The position numbers and the translations under genes are program-made. Source: Zygnema cylindricum (Eukaryota > Streptophyta > Zygnematophyceae > Zygnematales > Zygnemataceae). Taken from it: a stretch of 64,000 nucleotides of DNA. Below, in pieces: positions 21,801 through 35,100 of this stretch. The notes under the pieces were generated by a model, which made no database searches, was not told where the DNA came from, and was given only the letters and a program-made list of their open reading frames with translations. Location of the stretch: the NCBI GenBank assembly GCA_037447655.1, contig JBBHKE010002810.1:28217-92216 (forward strand). The letters are read 5' to 3'. Positions within the stretch are counted from its first letter, which is position 1. The number at the start of each line of letters is the position of its first letter.

Positions 21801-22846
21801 AACCACAAAATAGAGAGAAGGCTAAAGAGAAGGGAAAGACAAGTAGAGTATATAAACAAGGAATCCAAAGAGGGAGGTTTGTCGTCTAGGTCTTCCCTTT
21901 TTTGAGATTTCTTTTTACACTGAGGCATATGAATAATGGGGAAAGCGAGTAAGAAGAACCAATTCTAAGTATGAAGAATCTAGGTGGAACTAGCCTAGGT
22001 AAAAGGTATCAAAGAAAGAAAACGTTCTCCTAATTCCCGAGGGAATCTTTCAATCTACAAAAGCTATGTATATTGAAGTACAAAACACTAAATAAAGTAC
22101 TAGACTTAGGACGTAGCATACAGGATGACAAAGCAATAGATGTCAATTTAGACATAGGTGTCAATAGGAATTCCAATACAAACCCTTGAAAGCCTGTACT
22201 TGTCGCTAGAAAAGTACAGCTGCGACACCATTGATCACATTCACATAGTTGTATGCGATAGAGGATGGCCTGCAAATAGTTTGCCATTGTATTCAAATAG
22301 TTCAACGTTGCGTTTTCAACACAGAAATGACGATTCAATAAAGACAATTCAGAAATATGCACACCAAAGAAACAAGATTAGAACTACAAAAAAATAAAAT
22401 ATTAAAAATGTGAAATGAAACTTATGAAAGTTAACAAGATAAAAAGGAAAGGAATATAATAAAACCGCATAATTTAATACGAAAATTGATGAATGTAGGA
22501 CTAGAAGTAAAATATTAATCTAATTCATGTGTTTATGGTCAAAATTGTCGCAAATTAAGAAAAGTAATTTTGAGGCACCTTGTGCTGGGTAATCTATGAC
22601 CAATGTGCATTCCCTAGTACTAACGACCAAGAAATTGACCTCTCTTACATACCTATTCTTTTCTATCCAAAACGCCACATACACCATTCACAACACTTGA
22701 TTTCGTTTATATCTGAAAATATACTTATAAATGCACTTATAAATGCATTCCAAATCCAGAATAATGTTGATGCACTTCCTCGTCATCCCCACAACTCATA
22801 TTTTGCGCTATGTTATCACACAATTGACCACATAAACCGTATAAAC
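21801..22846. repeat. 1.5-kb tandem duplication, unit 1, left part
   Basis: This matches 29619-30640 closely along its whole length, with small indels. One visible difference is a 12-bp doublet ACTTATAAATGC near 22730 that is single near 30535. The unit continues at 29112-29618, on the other side of RT-B. No protein family was recognised. Confidence 0.85.
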
Positions 22847-23509
22847 TGTTGGGATATTGTCGTTTTCGTGACATTTCGCGAAGCGTCATTCCAACTTGAA
22901 TTTGTTTAACGCGAACTGTCGCGTCCCATATAAAAGTAAGACGTCGTTTCGTGACAGTACTTTTGATGTCCGCGAACGAAACATACTATTTCGTTTCGCG
23001 TCGCTTGTTTATTTCGTGCGTAGGTGTTACATTTTGCGTGCAGGTGTGTTCGTGAAGCGACACGTGTTAAGTCAACGTTTGGAGTTTGTTGTTTCGAAGG
23101 AAGAAGCGTGTGCGCCTTCCTTCGTGGAACTTTCATTGAAGAGTGCACAGTCAGCTAGGGAGAGACTTCGTCGCTACGCTAAGTTCTGCTTGTCTTCCTT
23201 GTCTTATCTTGTTCTCTCTTAGTGCAGAGTAGCAAGTATATATAGGCAGCAGTGTACATGTGTAGAGTATTCGATTATTAAATCACATATGATTGAATCA
23301 TAGAGGATTAATCTTGGAGTAAGAGATTATTTAAAGAGGATAGATAATAGAGAGAAGAGAGAAGAGAGATGATGTAAAGAGGCTTCGGCCAAGAACACTT
23401 ATAAATCTTTTTGGCTGAATATTCCTCGTCTTTTATGAGCTTCCGATGTGTAATGATGTATGTTTTGATGAATTATTTTAAGTGAAACTCTTTTGCTTAA
23501 GATCCTACA
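22847..23509 (+). repeat. RT-B 5' LTR (663 bp)
   Basis: Starts TGTTGGGATATTG and ends GATCCTACA. It is about 13 bases longer than the 3' LTR because of small repeat-length differences near 23205 and 23345. A TATATATAGG box at 23238-23247 is a plausible core promoter. Confidence 0.95.
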
Positions 23510-23510
23510 A

Positions 23511-23523
23511 TTGGTATCGGAGC
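23511..23523 (+). other. RT-B primer binding site, initiator tRNA-Met 3' end type
   Basis: TTGGTATCGGAGC begins one base after the 5' LTR. The usual plant copia site is TGGTATCAGAGC, complementary to the 3' end of initiator tRNA-Met. The G in place of A is also present in RT-C and RT-E. Confidence 0.85.
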
Positions 23524-23525
23524 TA

Positions 23526-23724
23526 CACCGCGAATCGTTATTAGCGTTATGAACTCTTTATCGGCGCCCCCAATTTTTGACATTGATACCTTAAATAGAA
23601 TAAACTACACTATTTAAGGACGTGGACCATAATCTGCCACGTCTCCTGGCACTAAATTAGAATGAATGACGCTAATATTTTCTTTACACTAATAATTTCT
23701 CAACGCTAATAACGATTCAAGGTG
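23526..23724. mobile_element. MITE, family M2 copy in the RT-B leader (199 bp, TA flanks)
   Basis: The inverted ends are CACCGCGAATCGTTATTAGC and the reverse of CACCTTGAATCGTTATTAGC, flanked by TA at 23524-23525 and 23725-23726. Inside is GACGTGG followed by CCACGTC, a second dyad shared with the copy at 61307-61501. The insertion separates the primer site from gag and adds about 200 bases to the leader. TA duplication fits the Tc1/mariner-pogo superfamily. Confidence 0.8.
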
Positions 23725-23752
23725 TAGTGCTTCGGAGATAGAGAGGGAGCGC

Positions 23753-26700
23753 ATGGGGAGGAAGAAGAATAGAAATACTCCTTCCCCCATGTCGACTTCG
23801 GAGAGAGCAAGAGAGTTCATTTTTTTGGGTTCTGAATTTGAGGAGACCCGGAATACGGAGAGAAAATTTGAGGGGATGTTTGATACATTAATGAGATATA
23901 TAGATTCACGATTTCAAACTCAATCTAGTGAGAAAAGAGAATTTGCTTTATTTCAGGCTGCCGATCCATTCAGTGGAGGAGCTAATGAGAATGAGATAAA
24001 AGAGAGAATTAGGAAAGGTAAAGCAAAGATAGAGGAAGATTCAGATTTTGAAGAGGCATTGGATAATGAAGATGATTATAATATGTCGGGGAAATCCGTG
24101 GCCTTGAATGGCACCAATTATGCGGTTTGGAAAAAATTTATTTCAAATCAACTTATTCTTAAGAGGCTTTGGAGGATTGTCAATGGAGAGGAGAAGATGC
24201 CAACGGAGAGCAAGGCACGTGCTCAATAGAGGTTGAAGGATATTGCGGCAACGACCGGGTTGATGAAAAATTGCACTTCTTCCGTGCTTGATCATTTTCT
24301 CGCTCATGGCACGGCCCATGAGTGTTGGCAAGCACTTGAGGAGCAATATGAGAAAGGCGTTGAGATTAAAGGTCAATATGTTTATACCGGCTTTATGAAT
24401 TTTAACATCAAGTCAAATGAAGTGATGGATGATGCCGTGAAACGCTTCAATATTATACTCGAGCAATTACTCAACAATGGTCGAGTTATTTTGGATGCGG
24501 ATAAATTAAGTGTGTTTCTTAACGCTTTGCCGGAGAAGCTTTCGCATCTTAAAGCTATTTTATGAGCGAAGGCGGATAATACTTTTGGATTCACCGTCAA
24601 TTTTATCAAAATGTCAGAGGGAACTCCATCGGCTTCTTCAAGTGGAGGAGGAGTTCTCAACTCTACTACTCCCGAAACCCCGGATCTTAACTATGCCGGT
24701 GGTAGAGGAGGTGGTAGAGGAGGTGGCCCGAAAGGTGGTGGTGGCGGCCGAGGCAACAAGAGGGATCAAGGTCGTCCACCGAAGGTCCCTTCGGATCTTT
24801 CCAATATGACATGCTACCGATGTAACCGGCTTGGACATTTGTCTTCATCTTGTCCGGATAAGGATAAGCAATGTCATTTTTGCGGTAAGTGGGGGCATAC
24901 GATCCCTCAATGTTATGCAAAGAATGGAGATTCCGGAAGTGGAAGAGGAGGTAGAGGAGGTGATAGAGGCGCCGGAGGTGGCGGCCGAGGAGGAGGCCGC
25001 GGTGGTGGTTGTGGTTATGGTAATGCAAATTACTTTGATTATGGTAATGAAACCGGTGATGATTTTCCGGTTCTTAACCTTACCCTTGATTCGGTAAGTA
25101 GTGGAGGAAATTTGGAGAAAGAGTGGATCATTGATACGGGGGCATCTCACCATGTTTGCACGGATGCTACCTTGTTTGATGATATGAGGGAACTCACGGT
25201 TCCAAAGTTTATTACAGTTGCAAGCGGCCATGTCATTTCGGTTGGTACGGTTGGCACGGTTCGGCTTGATCTTCTTTCATGGGATAATGATGGGAAGGAG
25301 AGATCGACGGAGTATCGTCTTCAAAATAATCTTTATATTCCGGACGGTTTGGTTAATTTGTTAAGCGTTCCACAAATCCAAAAGAGTGATGGACGCTTAC
25401 TTGCGAGAGGTGATCAATCTATTGAGATTTGGAATGAGAAGGGGAATGTAATTGGAGAAGGAGTTGTAACAGATGCGAATCATAGTCGGCTCTTATGGAG
25501 GAGGCCGAAATCTAAAGTTCCCACCGAGGGAATTTCACATCAAATTTCGGAGATGAAAGGTGATCTTACCTTATGGCATCATCGAATGTGTCATACATCC
25601 GAGGTAAGTTTGAAAAAGATGACTCGTCATTCTTCGGTGAGGGGTTTGGACCTTGCATCCGGTGAGAAGGTGAACGGGTGCGGAGGATGTAGCAAAGCAC
25701 GTCAAATTCGGATATCCCATCTGAATAAAGACATCAAGCATCGAGCTCAAAGTCCTTTCGAGGTTGTCCACATTGATCTTTGTGGACATATTAAACCCTA
25801 GACAATTGGAGGTAACAAGTATACTTTGGTGATTTTTGATGACTTCTCTCGGAAGTCATGGGTGTATTTATTGAAAAAGAAATCGGATGCATTTGAAAAA
25901 TTTAAAGAATGGCATGTGATGGCCGAAAGGCAAATTGATAACAAGCTTAAATCCATTCGTTCGGACAATGGAGGGGAGTTTGTTGTTTTTGAGGGGTATT
26001 GTAAGGAGTGGGGGATAAGGCATCAATTCACAACGCCTTATTCTCCAAAGTCAAATGGAGTGGCCGAGAGGAAGAATCGTACCTTACAAGAAATGATTCG
26101 TGCATGATTCATAGCTCCGGACGAGAGATGTTTTTGTGGGGAGATGCGATTCTTACAACGAATTATATTTGTAACCGAAGACTCACTTCGGTTTCCGGAA
26201 GTAAAACACCGGAGGAGTTATGGAGTGGAAGAAAGCCCAGGGTTCATCATTTGAGAATTTGGGGATGTCATGCTACGGTTTATGTGGAATCAATCAAGAG
26301 AAAGGGGAAATTTGCACCAAGGTGTTGGCCAAGAATTTTTGTTGGTTATATTGCGAAGGGGAATTTGTACTGAGTGTATGATCCGGCTCGTCACACCGTG
26401 GAGGAATCTCGGAATGTGGATTTTTCATGAGGATCTCAAATCCGCCATGAATTCCGTTGGGATATTTAAAGAAAATTTGGATTTTTATGATGAGAGTGAA
26501 ATTGAGAGTTTTCCGTTCATTGGGGATTCAGAATCCGATGAGGAACCGAATGTAAAAAGTTAGAAAAAGAAATTGGGGAAATCGGTTGAAATTGAATTTG
26601 AAAGAAAGAGTAACGGATCTTTGGATTCCCGAGTGCCTTCGAACATTCGGAAATCTCAAAGCTCTAAATCGAGTTCTAAATCGAGTGAGAAGGAAATTGA

Positions 26701-28427
26701 AATTAAATCCGAGGAAGAGAAAGAAGAAAAGGAGGAGGAGCAATTTATTAGGAGAAGCTCTCGGATTACAAAGGGGAAAAAACCGGAGAAACTTACTTAC
26801 GATCGAAAAGGGGAAAATGCATTGAATTCGCATTATTTTCTTTTCGATGCTAAGGAGACGAAGTTTCTTTTGTAGCAATCACTTACGGAAAATATGACCG
26901 GCGACCCTCAATCTTATGTTGAGGCTAGGAGGTCGGTTGATTGGGAGAGTAAGTGGAAACCGGCGTGGGAGAAAGAATTTAAGTCGGTGGTTGATAATTG
27001 AACTTTTGAGGAAGTGAAATTATCGGAGGGGAAAAAAGCGATTGATACAAAGTGGGTCTTTAAAACCAAAACTGGAGCATCGGGTGAAATGATTAAGTCA
27101 AAGGCGAGACTTGTTTGTAAGGGGTTCCAACAACGTGAGGGAATCGATTTTAAGGAGACTTATGCTCCAGTGGTGAAGTTCGACTCATTACGGATTATTA
27201 TTGAAATTACAGCGATGGGGAAGAAGCATGTCCATCAAATGGACGTTGAGACCACATTTTTTAAATGGTGAGTTGGAGGAAGAGGTATATGTGAAGGTAC
27301 CGGAAGGTGTCTCTCCTTTGCACGAAGGAAATGTATGGCGTTTGCGAAAGTCATTATATGGTTTGAAACAAGCACCACGCACTTGGTATTTGAGACTTCA
27401 TCAAGTACTACTGAAGTTTGGATTTGTACGGACTACGTCCGATTCTGGAGTTTACGTGAAAGGTGAAGACGTTGACCAAATCATCTTTTCTGTTTGTGTG
27501 GATGATTTCTTGATGGCATGCGACAAGTTGGAGCGCATTAATGAGTTGAAACGTTATCTTGGATTACATTTCAAAGTTACGGATCTTGGAAAGGTACGCT
27601 ATATTTTGGGAATTGAAGTGATACGTGACAATGAGGGGAACATTAAATTGAGTCAAGCTCAATATTGTAAGGAGATTTTGGAGAGATTTGGTATGTCTGA
27701 CGCGAAACCGCTTTCTACACCGTTGGATGCAAACCTACACATTCGTAAGTTTGAAGAGGAGGATTCTATCGACGTACCATATCGAGAGGCCGTTGGTTCA
27801 CTTATGTACCATAGCGTTAGTACTCGTCCAGATATTTCGGCCGCGGTTTCCATTTATAGTCAGGAGCCTAAAAAGGCACACTGGGAGGCCGTACGACGTA
27901 TCTTTCAATACTTGGTTGGTACGATTGATCTTAAACTTTTGTTTACTTCAGACAAAAATTCTTAGGAGTGTGTTGGGTATTGTGACGTGGATTGGGTCGG
28001 TGATTTTGATTCAAGTAAGTCCACGTCAGGATATGCATTAATTTTCGGAGGAGCTGCAATCTCGTGGAGTTCTAGGCTACAACCTACGGTTGCGTTGAGT
28101 TCCACAGAATCTGAATATATGGCTGCGTGTCATGCAGCTAAGGCTTCGATTTCGATTAAGGAGATGTTACGTGAGTTAAGCATTCCTATTGGTTGTACGA
28201 CGATTTATTTTGACAGCATGAGTACGATGGCGTAGGCGAAAAATCTAGTGTTTCACAAGAGGACGAAACACATCAGTATCCAATGGCATTTTGTAAGAGA
28301 TTTGGTTATGGCAAACGAGATTGTATTTTCGTACGTACCAACAAAAGAAGAGGCGGCTGATTTGTTGACAAAGGCTGCCACACATAATGTGTTTGAGAGG
28401 GGGCGACCAAAACTTGGATTATTTTGA
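23753..28427 (+). pseudogene. RT-B gag-pol polyprotein, disrupted
   Basis: Gag starts MGRKKNRNTPSPMS at 23753. Two zinc knuckles (CYRCNRLGHLSSSC and CHFCGKWGHTIPQC) follow near 24812-24915 and are set in Gly/Arg repeats. Next come protease (WIIDTGASHHVC), the integrase zinc region (HHRMCHTSE, CGGCSKARQ), the integrase core (SDNGGEF, SNGVAERKNRTLQ), RT (KSLYGLKQAPRTW, SVCVDDFLMA) and RNase H (SSTESEYMAACHAA), with the end at 28427. The RT Tyr of YVDD is Cys. Stops at 24227, 24563, 25799, 26105 and 26372, plus later ones and a frameshift near 27260, prevent expression. The gag/protease sequences are closest to RT-C. Confidence 0.92.
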
Positions 28428-28461
28428 AAAGTTTGGCGATTCCAACAATAAAACGGGAGAT

Positions 28462-29111
28462 TGTTGGCATATTGTTGATTTCGCGACATTTCGCGAAGCG
28501 TCTTACCAACTTGTATTTGTTTGACGCGAACTGTCGTGTCATCATACAAAAGTACGACGCCGTTTCGTGAAGGTACTTTTGATGTCCGCGAACGAAACAT
28601 ACTATTTCGTTTCGCGTCACTTGTTTATTTCGTGCGCGGGTGTTACATTTTGCGTGCAGGTGTGTTCGTGAAGCGACACGTGTTAAGTCAACGTTTGGAG
28701 TTTGTTGTTTCGAAGGAAGAAGCGTGTGCGCCTTCCTTCGTGGAACTTTCATTGAAGAGTGCAAAGTCAGCTAGGGACAGACTTCGTCGCTACGCTAAGT
28801 TCTGCTTGTCTTATCTTGTTGTCTCTTAGTGCAGAGTAGCGAGTATATATAGGCAGCAGTGTACATGTGCAGAGTATTCGATTATTAAATCACGTATGAT
28901 TGAATCATAGAGGATTAATCTTGGAGTAAGAGATTATTTAAAGAGGATAGGGAAGAGAGAGAAGAGAGATGATGTAAAGAGGCTTCGGCCAAGAACACTT
29001 ATAAATCTTTTTGGCTGAATATTCCTCTTGTCTTTTATGAGCTTCCGCTGTGTAATGATGTATGTTTTGATGAATTATTTTAAGTGAAACTCTTTTGCTT
29101 AAGATCCTACA
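28462..29111 (+). repeat. RT-B 3' LTR (650 bp)
   Basis: Starts TGTTGGCATATTG directly after the purine-rich AAAACGGGAGAT and ends GATCCTACA. It is closely similar to the 5' LTR but with many single-base differences, so the insertion is not recent. Confidence 0.95.
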
Positions 29112-29116
29112 TAAAC

Positions 29117-29618
29117 CTGGTTTATTGCAAACACAATTATGGTAAGGAATCCAAACGACTTAGAATGCGATCTTCCACGACGCAATATTTAGGATGTTGG
29201 TGGGTGCATAAGTAAAGGTAACTTTGTATGTTGGTTGCATTCCCTAAGTCACACTATTTTCGTTTGAGAAATGACTCAAAAATTTGCCAAGCTCATTTTT
29301 CCGAAATTTATTCTTTGGAGTGCAATACGGGAATAACCATTTTTTTTTTAATATTAACCGTATACGCAAAAGTTGTAGAAAACGCAAATGTCAACATTTA
29401 GTTTTCCTACAATAAAAAAAAAATTAGTGAAAAAAACCAGCCAGCTTATATCTTTGAAATGTCCAAGCTTACCGAGTCATAAAAAGGCGAAACAAAAAAA
29501 ATAAGAAAAAAAGATAAAAATATCAATAAAGTCCGAAGGAGAAACTTTGGAATAAAAATTATTATTGCAATTATTATTATTAATTATAAAATTATTAGTT
29601 CCAAAAAAAAATTATCAA
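29117..29618. repeat. 1.5-kb tandem duplication, unit 1, right part
   Basis: Continues unit 1 after the RT-B target duplication and matches about 30640-31136 of unit 2. It ends in AATTATTAGTTCC then A-run then TTATCA, as unit 2 does. Confidence 0.85.
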
Positions 29619-31136
29619 AACCACAAAACAGTGAAAAGTCTAAAGAGAAGGGAAAGACAAGTAGAGCAGATAAACAAGGACTCCAAAGAGGGAGGTTTGT
29701 CTTCTAGGTCTTCCCTTATTTGAGATTGCTTTTTACACCGAGGCATATGATTTATGGGGAAAGTGAGTAAGAAGAACCAATTCTAAGCATGAAGAATCTA
29801 GGTGTAACTAACCTAGGTAAAAGGTATTAAAGAAATAATACGTTCTCCTTATTCTTGAGGAGAATCTTTCAATCTACAAAAGCTATGTATACTAAAGTAC
29901 AAAACACTAAATAAAGTACTAGACTAAAGACGTAGCATACAGGATGACAAAGCAATAGATGTCAATTTAGACATAGGTGTTAATAGGAATTCCAATACAA
30001 ATCCTGTATTTGTCGCTGGGAAAGCACGGCCGCGAGACCATTGATCGCATTCACATAGTTGTATGCAATGGAGGATGGCCTGCAAATTGTTTGCCATTGT
30101 ATTCAAATAGTTCAACATTGCGTTTTCAACACAGGAAAGACGATTCAATAAAGAAAATTCAGAAATATGCACCTCAAAGAGACAAGATTAGAACTACACA
30201 AGAAATACAAATTAAAAATGTGAAATGAAACTTTTGAAAGTCTGCAAGATAAACAGGAAAGGAATATAATAAAACGGCATAATTTAATACGAAATTTGAT
30301 GAATGTAGGACTAGAAGTAAAATATCAATCTAGTTCATGTCTTTATGGTCAAAATTGTAGCAAATTAATAAAAGTAATTTTGAGACACCTTGTGCTGGGT
30401 ATTCTATGACCAATGTGCATTTCCTAGTACTAACGTCCAAGAAATTGAACTCTCTTACATACCTATTATTTTCTATCCAAAATGCCACATACACCATTCA
30501 CAACACTTGATATGGTTTATATCTGAAAATATACTTATAAATGCATTCCAAATCCAGAGTAATGTTGATGCACTTCCTCGTCATCCCCACAACACATGTT
30601 TTGCGCTATGTTATGGCACAATTGACCAAACATAAACCACATTTAATGCGAACACAATTATGGTAAGGAATCCAAACGACTTAGAATGCGATCTTCCACA
30701 ACGCAATATATAGGACGTTGGTGGATTCATAAGTAAAGGTGAATTTGTATGTTGGTTGCATTCCCTAAATCACAGTATTTTCGTTGAGAAACCACTCAAA
30801 AAATTGCCAAGCTCATTCTTCCGAAATTTATTCTTTGGAGTGCAATTCGAGAATAACCGTTTTTTTTTAATATTAACCGTATACGCAAAAGTTGTAGAAA
30901 ACACAAATGTCAACATTTAGTTTTTTTACAATAAAAAAAAAATTAGTGAAAAAAACCAGCCAGTTTACGTCTTTGAAATGTCCAAGCTTACCGAGTCATA
31001 AAAAGGCGAAACAAAAAAAATAAGAAAAAAAGATAAAAATATCAATAAAGTCCGAAGGAGAAACTTTGGAATAAAAATTATTATTGCAATTATTATTATT
31101 AATTATAAAATTATTAGTTCCAAAAAAAAATTATCA
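29619..31136. repeat. 1.5-kb tandem duplication, unit 2 (uninterrupted)
   Basis: A complete second copy follows unit 1 directly, in the same orientation. It has no RT-B. The corresponding place reads GACCAAACATAAACCACATT near 30625-30645. The content is AT-rich and apparently non-coding. Confidence 0.85.
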
Positions 31137-31434
31137 TGTCCACACCAACGAAGTTGTAGAGAGTGACCGCTCTAACCAAATCGAAATCGTGCAATCAAAG
31201 AATTTTCAACTCACTAGCTGAAAAGTCAACACCAAATACCAATTGAAGGATGGAAACTCAATGCATTCAAAATTAAGGTTGGAAGAGCAAGCAGTTAGTC
31301 ATCAGATAAAGAGCAGGAAATCAAACTTTGTGCTCAAAACTAACCAAATGCAGACATCACAAAACAGTGAAGAGAAACACAATAGGGAAAGGGATATCGA
31401 ACTGAGAGACGAGAAGAGAAACTTATAAGGAAAT
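31137..31434. other. Unique flank of RT-C
   Basis: No gene seen; a 61-aa frame at 31243-31428 has no recognisable motif. The last five bases, GAAAT (31430-31434), are the left target duplication of RT-C. Confidence 0.5.
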
Positions 31435-32123
31435 TAATAGGAATAAGATTGAAATCGGAACGCGCTCAGAATCACTCAAATGTCTTAATGCAGAAGCCAA
31501 ATTGAAATTTAATCAAACATTACAACACATTGAAAACTCATAATCCAAGATAGAGTCAAATTGAATACTTAATAAAATAAACTCATATTAACTCAATCCT
31601 TTACTCAAACATTATACTAACATTCTTCCTTAATTGACTCTTAATTTTCTTCCTAATTTTCTCTTACTTAATTTTCTTTCTAATTTGATTCAACCACACT
31701 CACACGATGGCTTTTTAACTTAGCCACGAAAATAATCTAAAACACTAAACTCTAGAAGTGTCTAAATGTACTTAGACGCAAATATGGTACAACGCAAAGT
31801 GAAACTACACAAAACAAAACTGACAAAGTCCAGTAGGACTTACTTAACTTACGCGAAACGAAACTACTAGACGTACGTCGCGCGAAACGAAACTTCTCGA
31901 CGTACGGTACTAGAACTTAAACAAAACAAAACAAATCAAAACGTGTACACGTGAAACGTACACGCACGAAATACTAAATCAAACGAAAAAAAATCCGCAA
32001 ATTGACGCACGGAGTTCTAAATCAAACTAAATCAAAAATAACAGGCGCGCGACCAAATCTTAACCACACTAACTACGAACCAACATTACGTAAACGTAGA
32101 TTCCAACATTGTAAATTCTAACA
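31435..32123 (-). repeat. RT-C 3' LTR (689 bp)
   Basis: Same length as the 5' LTR, with scattered substitutions. It shares the ACGTGTACACGTGAAACGTA block and the GACGTACGTCGCGCG block near 31870-31960. Confidence 0.95.
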
Positions 32124-32166
32124 ATCCCCCTCTCAATGTTGAATCTATACTAAATCTTAACCAAAC

Positions 32167-35100
32167 TCAAAATAATCCTAATTTAGGCCTTTCTCTCACA
32201 AAGACATCATGTATAGCAGCTTTAGTTAACATGTCGGCTGCTTTTTCACCCGTTGGCACAAAAATAAACTCAATCTCACCAGCATTTACTAAGTCTCTCA
32301 CAAAATGCCACTGAATCCTAATATGCTTAGTCCTCTTATGAAACACTGGATTCTTAGCCAATGCAATGCTTAACATACTATCTGAAAACAACTTCATACA
32401 CTTAATAATAGTTCCCAACTCACTTAACATTTCTCTTAACCAAATTGAAACTTTGGTAGCATGGCAAGCCGCCATATTTTCGGCCTCCGTAGAACTCAAT
32501 GCCACTATAGGTTGAAGTCTCGAACTCCAGAAAATCGCACCTCCACATAAGACGAAAGCGTAACTGGATGTTGACTTTCCCGTGTCGAAGTCTCCACCCC
32601 AATCGGAATCTCAATATCCAAAACAATCTAACTCTGAATCCGCCTTATAAACTAAACCATAACTTAAGGTTCCAACCAAATATCTAAAAATCCTTTTAAC
32701 ACTCTCCCAGTGACACTTCTTAGGTGCTTGACAATACTTACTCACAATGCTAACAGTAGCTGAAATTTTTGGTATAGATCCAACACTAAGATACATCAAA
32801 CAACCAACAACTTCTCTATAAGGTACATCAATTGTTGGCTCACTTTCTGCTTTACTCAACTGAACTCTAGGATCCAAAGGTGTACTTAAAAGCTTAGTAT
32901 TCAACATAGAGAACCTAGCTTAGATATCCTTACAATATTGTTCCTGACTAAGTTTCAAGGAACCAAACTCATCTCTTATCACCTCAATACCAAAAACGTA
33001 CCTAGCTTTTCTAAGTCTGTAACTTTGAAGAATTTACTAAAAAAACATTTCAATTCTTGAATCCTTTCAAGACTATCTAAAATCATAATAAACTCATCAA
33101 CATACACACTGAAAATACTTTGATCAACTCCTTTCACATAAACACCTAAATTTGAAAATGTAAGAACAAAACCAAAATCCCAAAGTACCTTATGAAGACG
33201 AGTATACCAAGTCCTTTGTGCTTGCTTAAGTCCATAGAGCGACTTCTTCAATTACCACACATGTCCAAGTTTGCCCGAAACTCCTTGTGGAATCTTCATA
33301 TAAACTTCTTCTTCCAATTCTCCATTTAGAAAAGCAGTTTACACATCCATTTGGTGGATATGCTTTCTCTTAGCAGCAACAATCGCAATAATCATCCTTA
33401 AACTATCAAACTTAACCATAAGTACACATGTTTCTATATAATCTATACCTTCTTTCTGCTGAAAACCTTTACCCACTTATCTTACCTTATATTTGATAAT
33501 TTCCCCTGGTGCACCCGTTTTAGTCTTAAATACCCATTTATAATCAATAGCTTTCTCTCTGGTAAAACTATTTCTTTAAATGTCCCATTATCAATAATAG
33601 ACTTAAGTTCTTTCTTAAAAGTTGGTTTCCACTTTTCATTCCAATCACTTGATGCTACAGCTTCTAAATAGGACTTAGCATCCCCATTGAGAGGCTCACT
33701 CAGAAATTGCTATAAAAAAAACTCATTTATTCTAGCATCTGAAATAAAATTAACCGACTTATCTTCAGCATTCATATGATAAGTTAATCTCTCAAGGGCC
33801 TTTCTTTTATTTGCTCAATTACTTCACCTAAAAACAACTTCTTCTTCAACAACGTCATCTCTCTCACCCTTCTCACTTACAGATGGCAAATTTCATTCAA
33901 TTCTTTATCTGCTAAGGGTTCACTAGACTTAGAACTTTGACTTCCATTTTCACTTTTTAAGCTTTCAAAATCTGATTGGGAGGGTTCAGATCTCTTACCA
34001 ACCTTAGTAGATTTTTTTTTCTTCAATGGAAATTCTTCTTCCTCTTCTTCGTCACTCTCGTCATTATTTTTGAACTCCTCCAAATTGTTATTTTCCTCAA
34101 AATCCAAACTTTCTTCCTTATCCTTTGTAAACTCCTTTGCTTTCGCCAAATCTTCGTGAAACTCCACATTCCTCGATTCGGCAATCGTTCGAGTAGCATG
34201 ATTGAAAATCGTGTATTGAGTTGAATTTGGACTATATCCAACAAAAATACACGTCCAAGATCTAGGGCTAAATTTTCCCGCTCGATATCTTTTCTCAATG
34301 TAGACAGTGGCTTAGTTTCCCCAAATCCTGAAATACTAAACAGATAGAATCCACCCAATCCACAATTCTTCGGGCGTGTTATCTCCAAAAACCGAAGTTA
34401 GTCTTTTGTTACAAATGTAATATGTTGTAAGAACAACTTCTCCCCAAAACCTCACACTATGTTTAATGCTATGTAACATAGCTCTAACCATCTCTTGAAG
34501 AGTCCTATTCTTTCTTTCAGCAACTTTATTAGACTCAGGTGAGTATGCAGCTATAAATTGTTGCTTAATACCTCTTTTCTGAAAAAAGCTTTTAAAAGCA
34601 ACAATTTCTCCTCCATTATCTGATCTTACTGATTTTAACTTTCTATTTGTTTCTCTCTCAGCCATTACAACAAATTCGGGAAACTTATATAACGCCTCTG
34701 ACTTATGTTTCAATAAAAACACCCAACTTTTTGGACTATAATCATTCAGAATTACAAAGATATACTTATGTCCTCGTTGGCTTACTGGTTTGACGTCTTC
34801 ACATAAGTCTACATGAACAAGCTCAAAAGGAGCATTTGCTCTATACCTCACATCTTTTACAGGATGAGGTTTTCTAATCTGTTTCCCTTTGCTACAACCA
34901 TTACAACCTTGAACTTTCTCTCTTGATACAAACTCTAATCCTGTTACTGCTGCACTTTTCATCATATTCTTTATATTTATATTAGAGTCAAAAGTATGAC
35001 AAAGTCTATGATGCCATAAGCTTAGATCTCCTCTTTCAGAACTTACATTATTTACTGAAATTACTGATTTCTGATTTTCTTGTGGTCTAATCCATTTTAA

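Larger units (their letters stand above)
22847..29111 (+). mobile_element. RT-B: Ty1/copia LTR retrotransposon with TSD TAAAC
   Basis: The LTRs are at 22847-23509 and 28462-29111, both TG...CA. The target duplication TAAAC lies at 22842-22846 and 29112-29116. A tRNA primer site, a gag-pol region and a purine-rich tract (AAAACGGGAGAT) before the 3' LTR complete a standard copia layout: gag, protease, integrase, RT, RNase H. A MITE sits in the leader, and stop codons in gag-pol make it non-functional. The second copy of the surrounding 1.5-kb duplication preserves the unoccupied site near 30636. Confidence 0.95.

Noticed and set aside
24845-25231. Minus-strand frames opposite RT-B gag-pol
   Set aside because: They are shadows of the Gly-rich zinc-knuckle region on the other strand.
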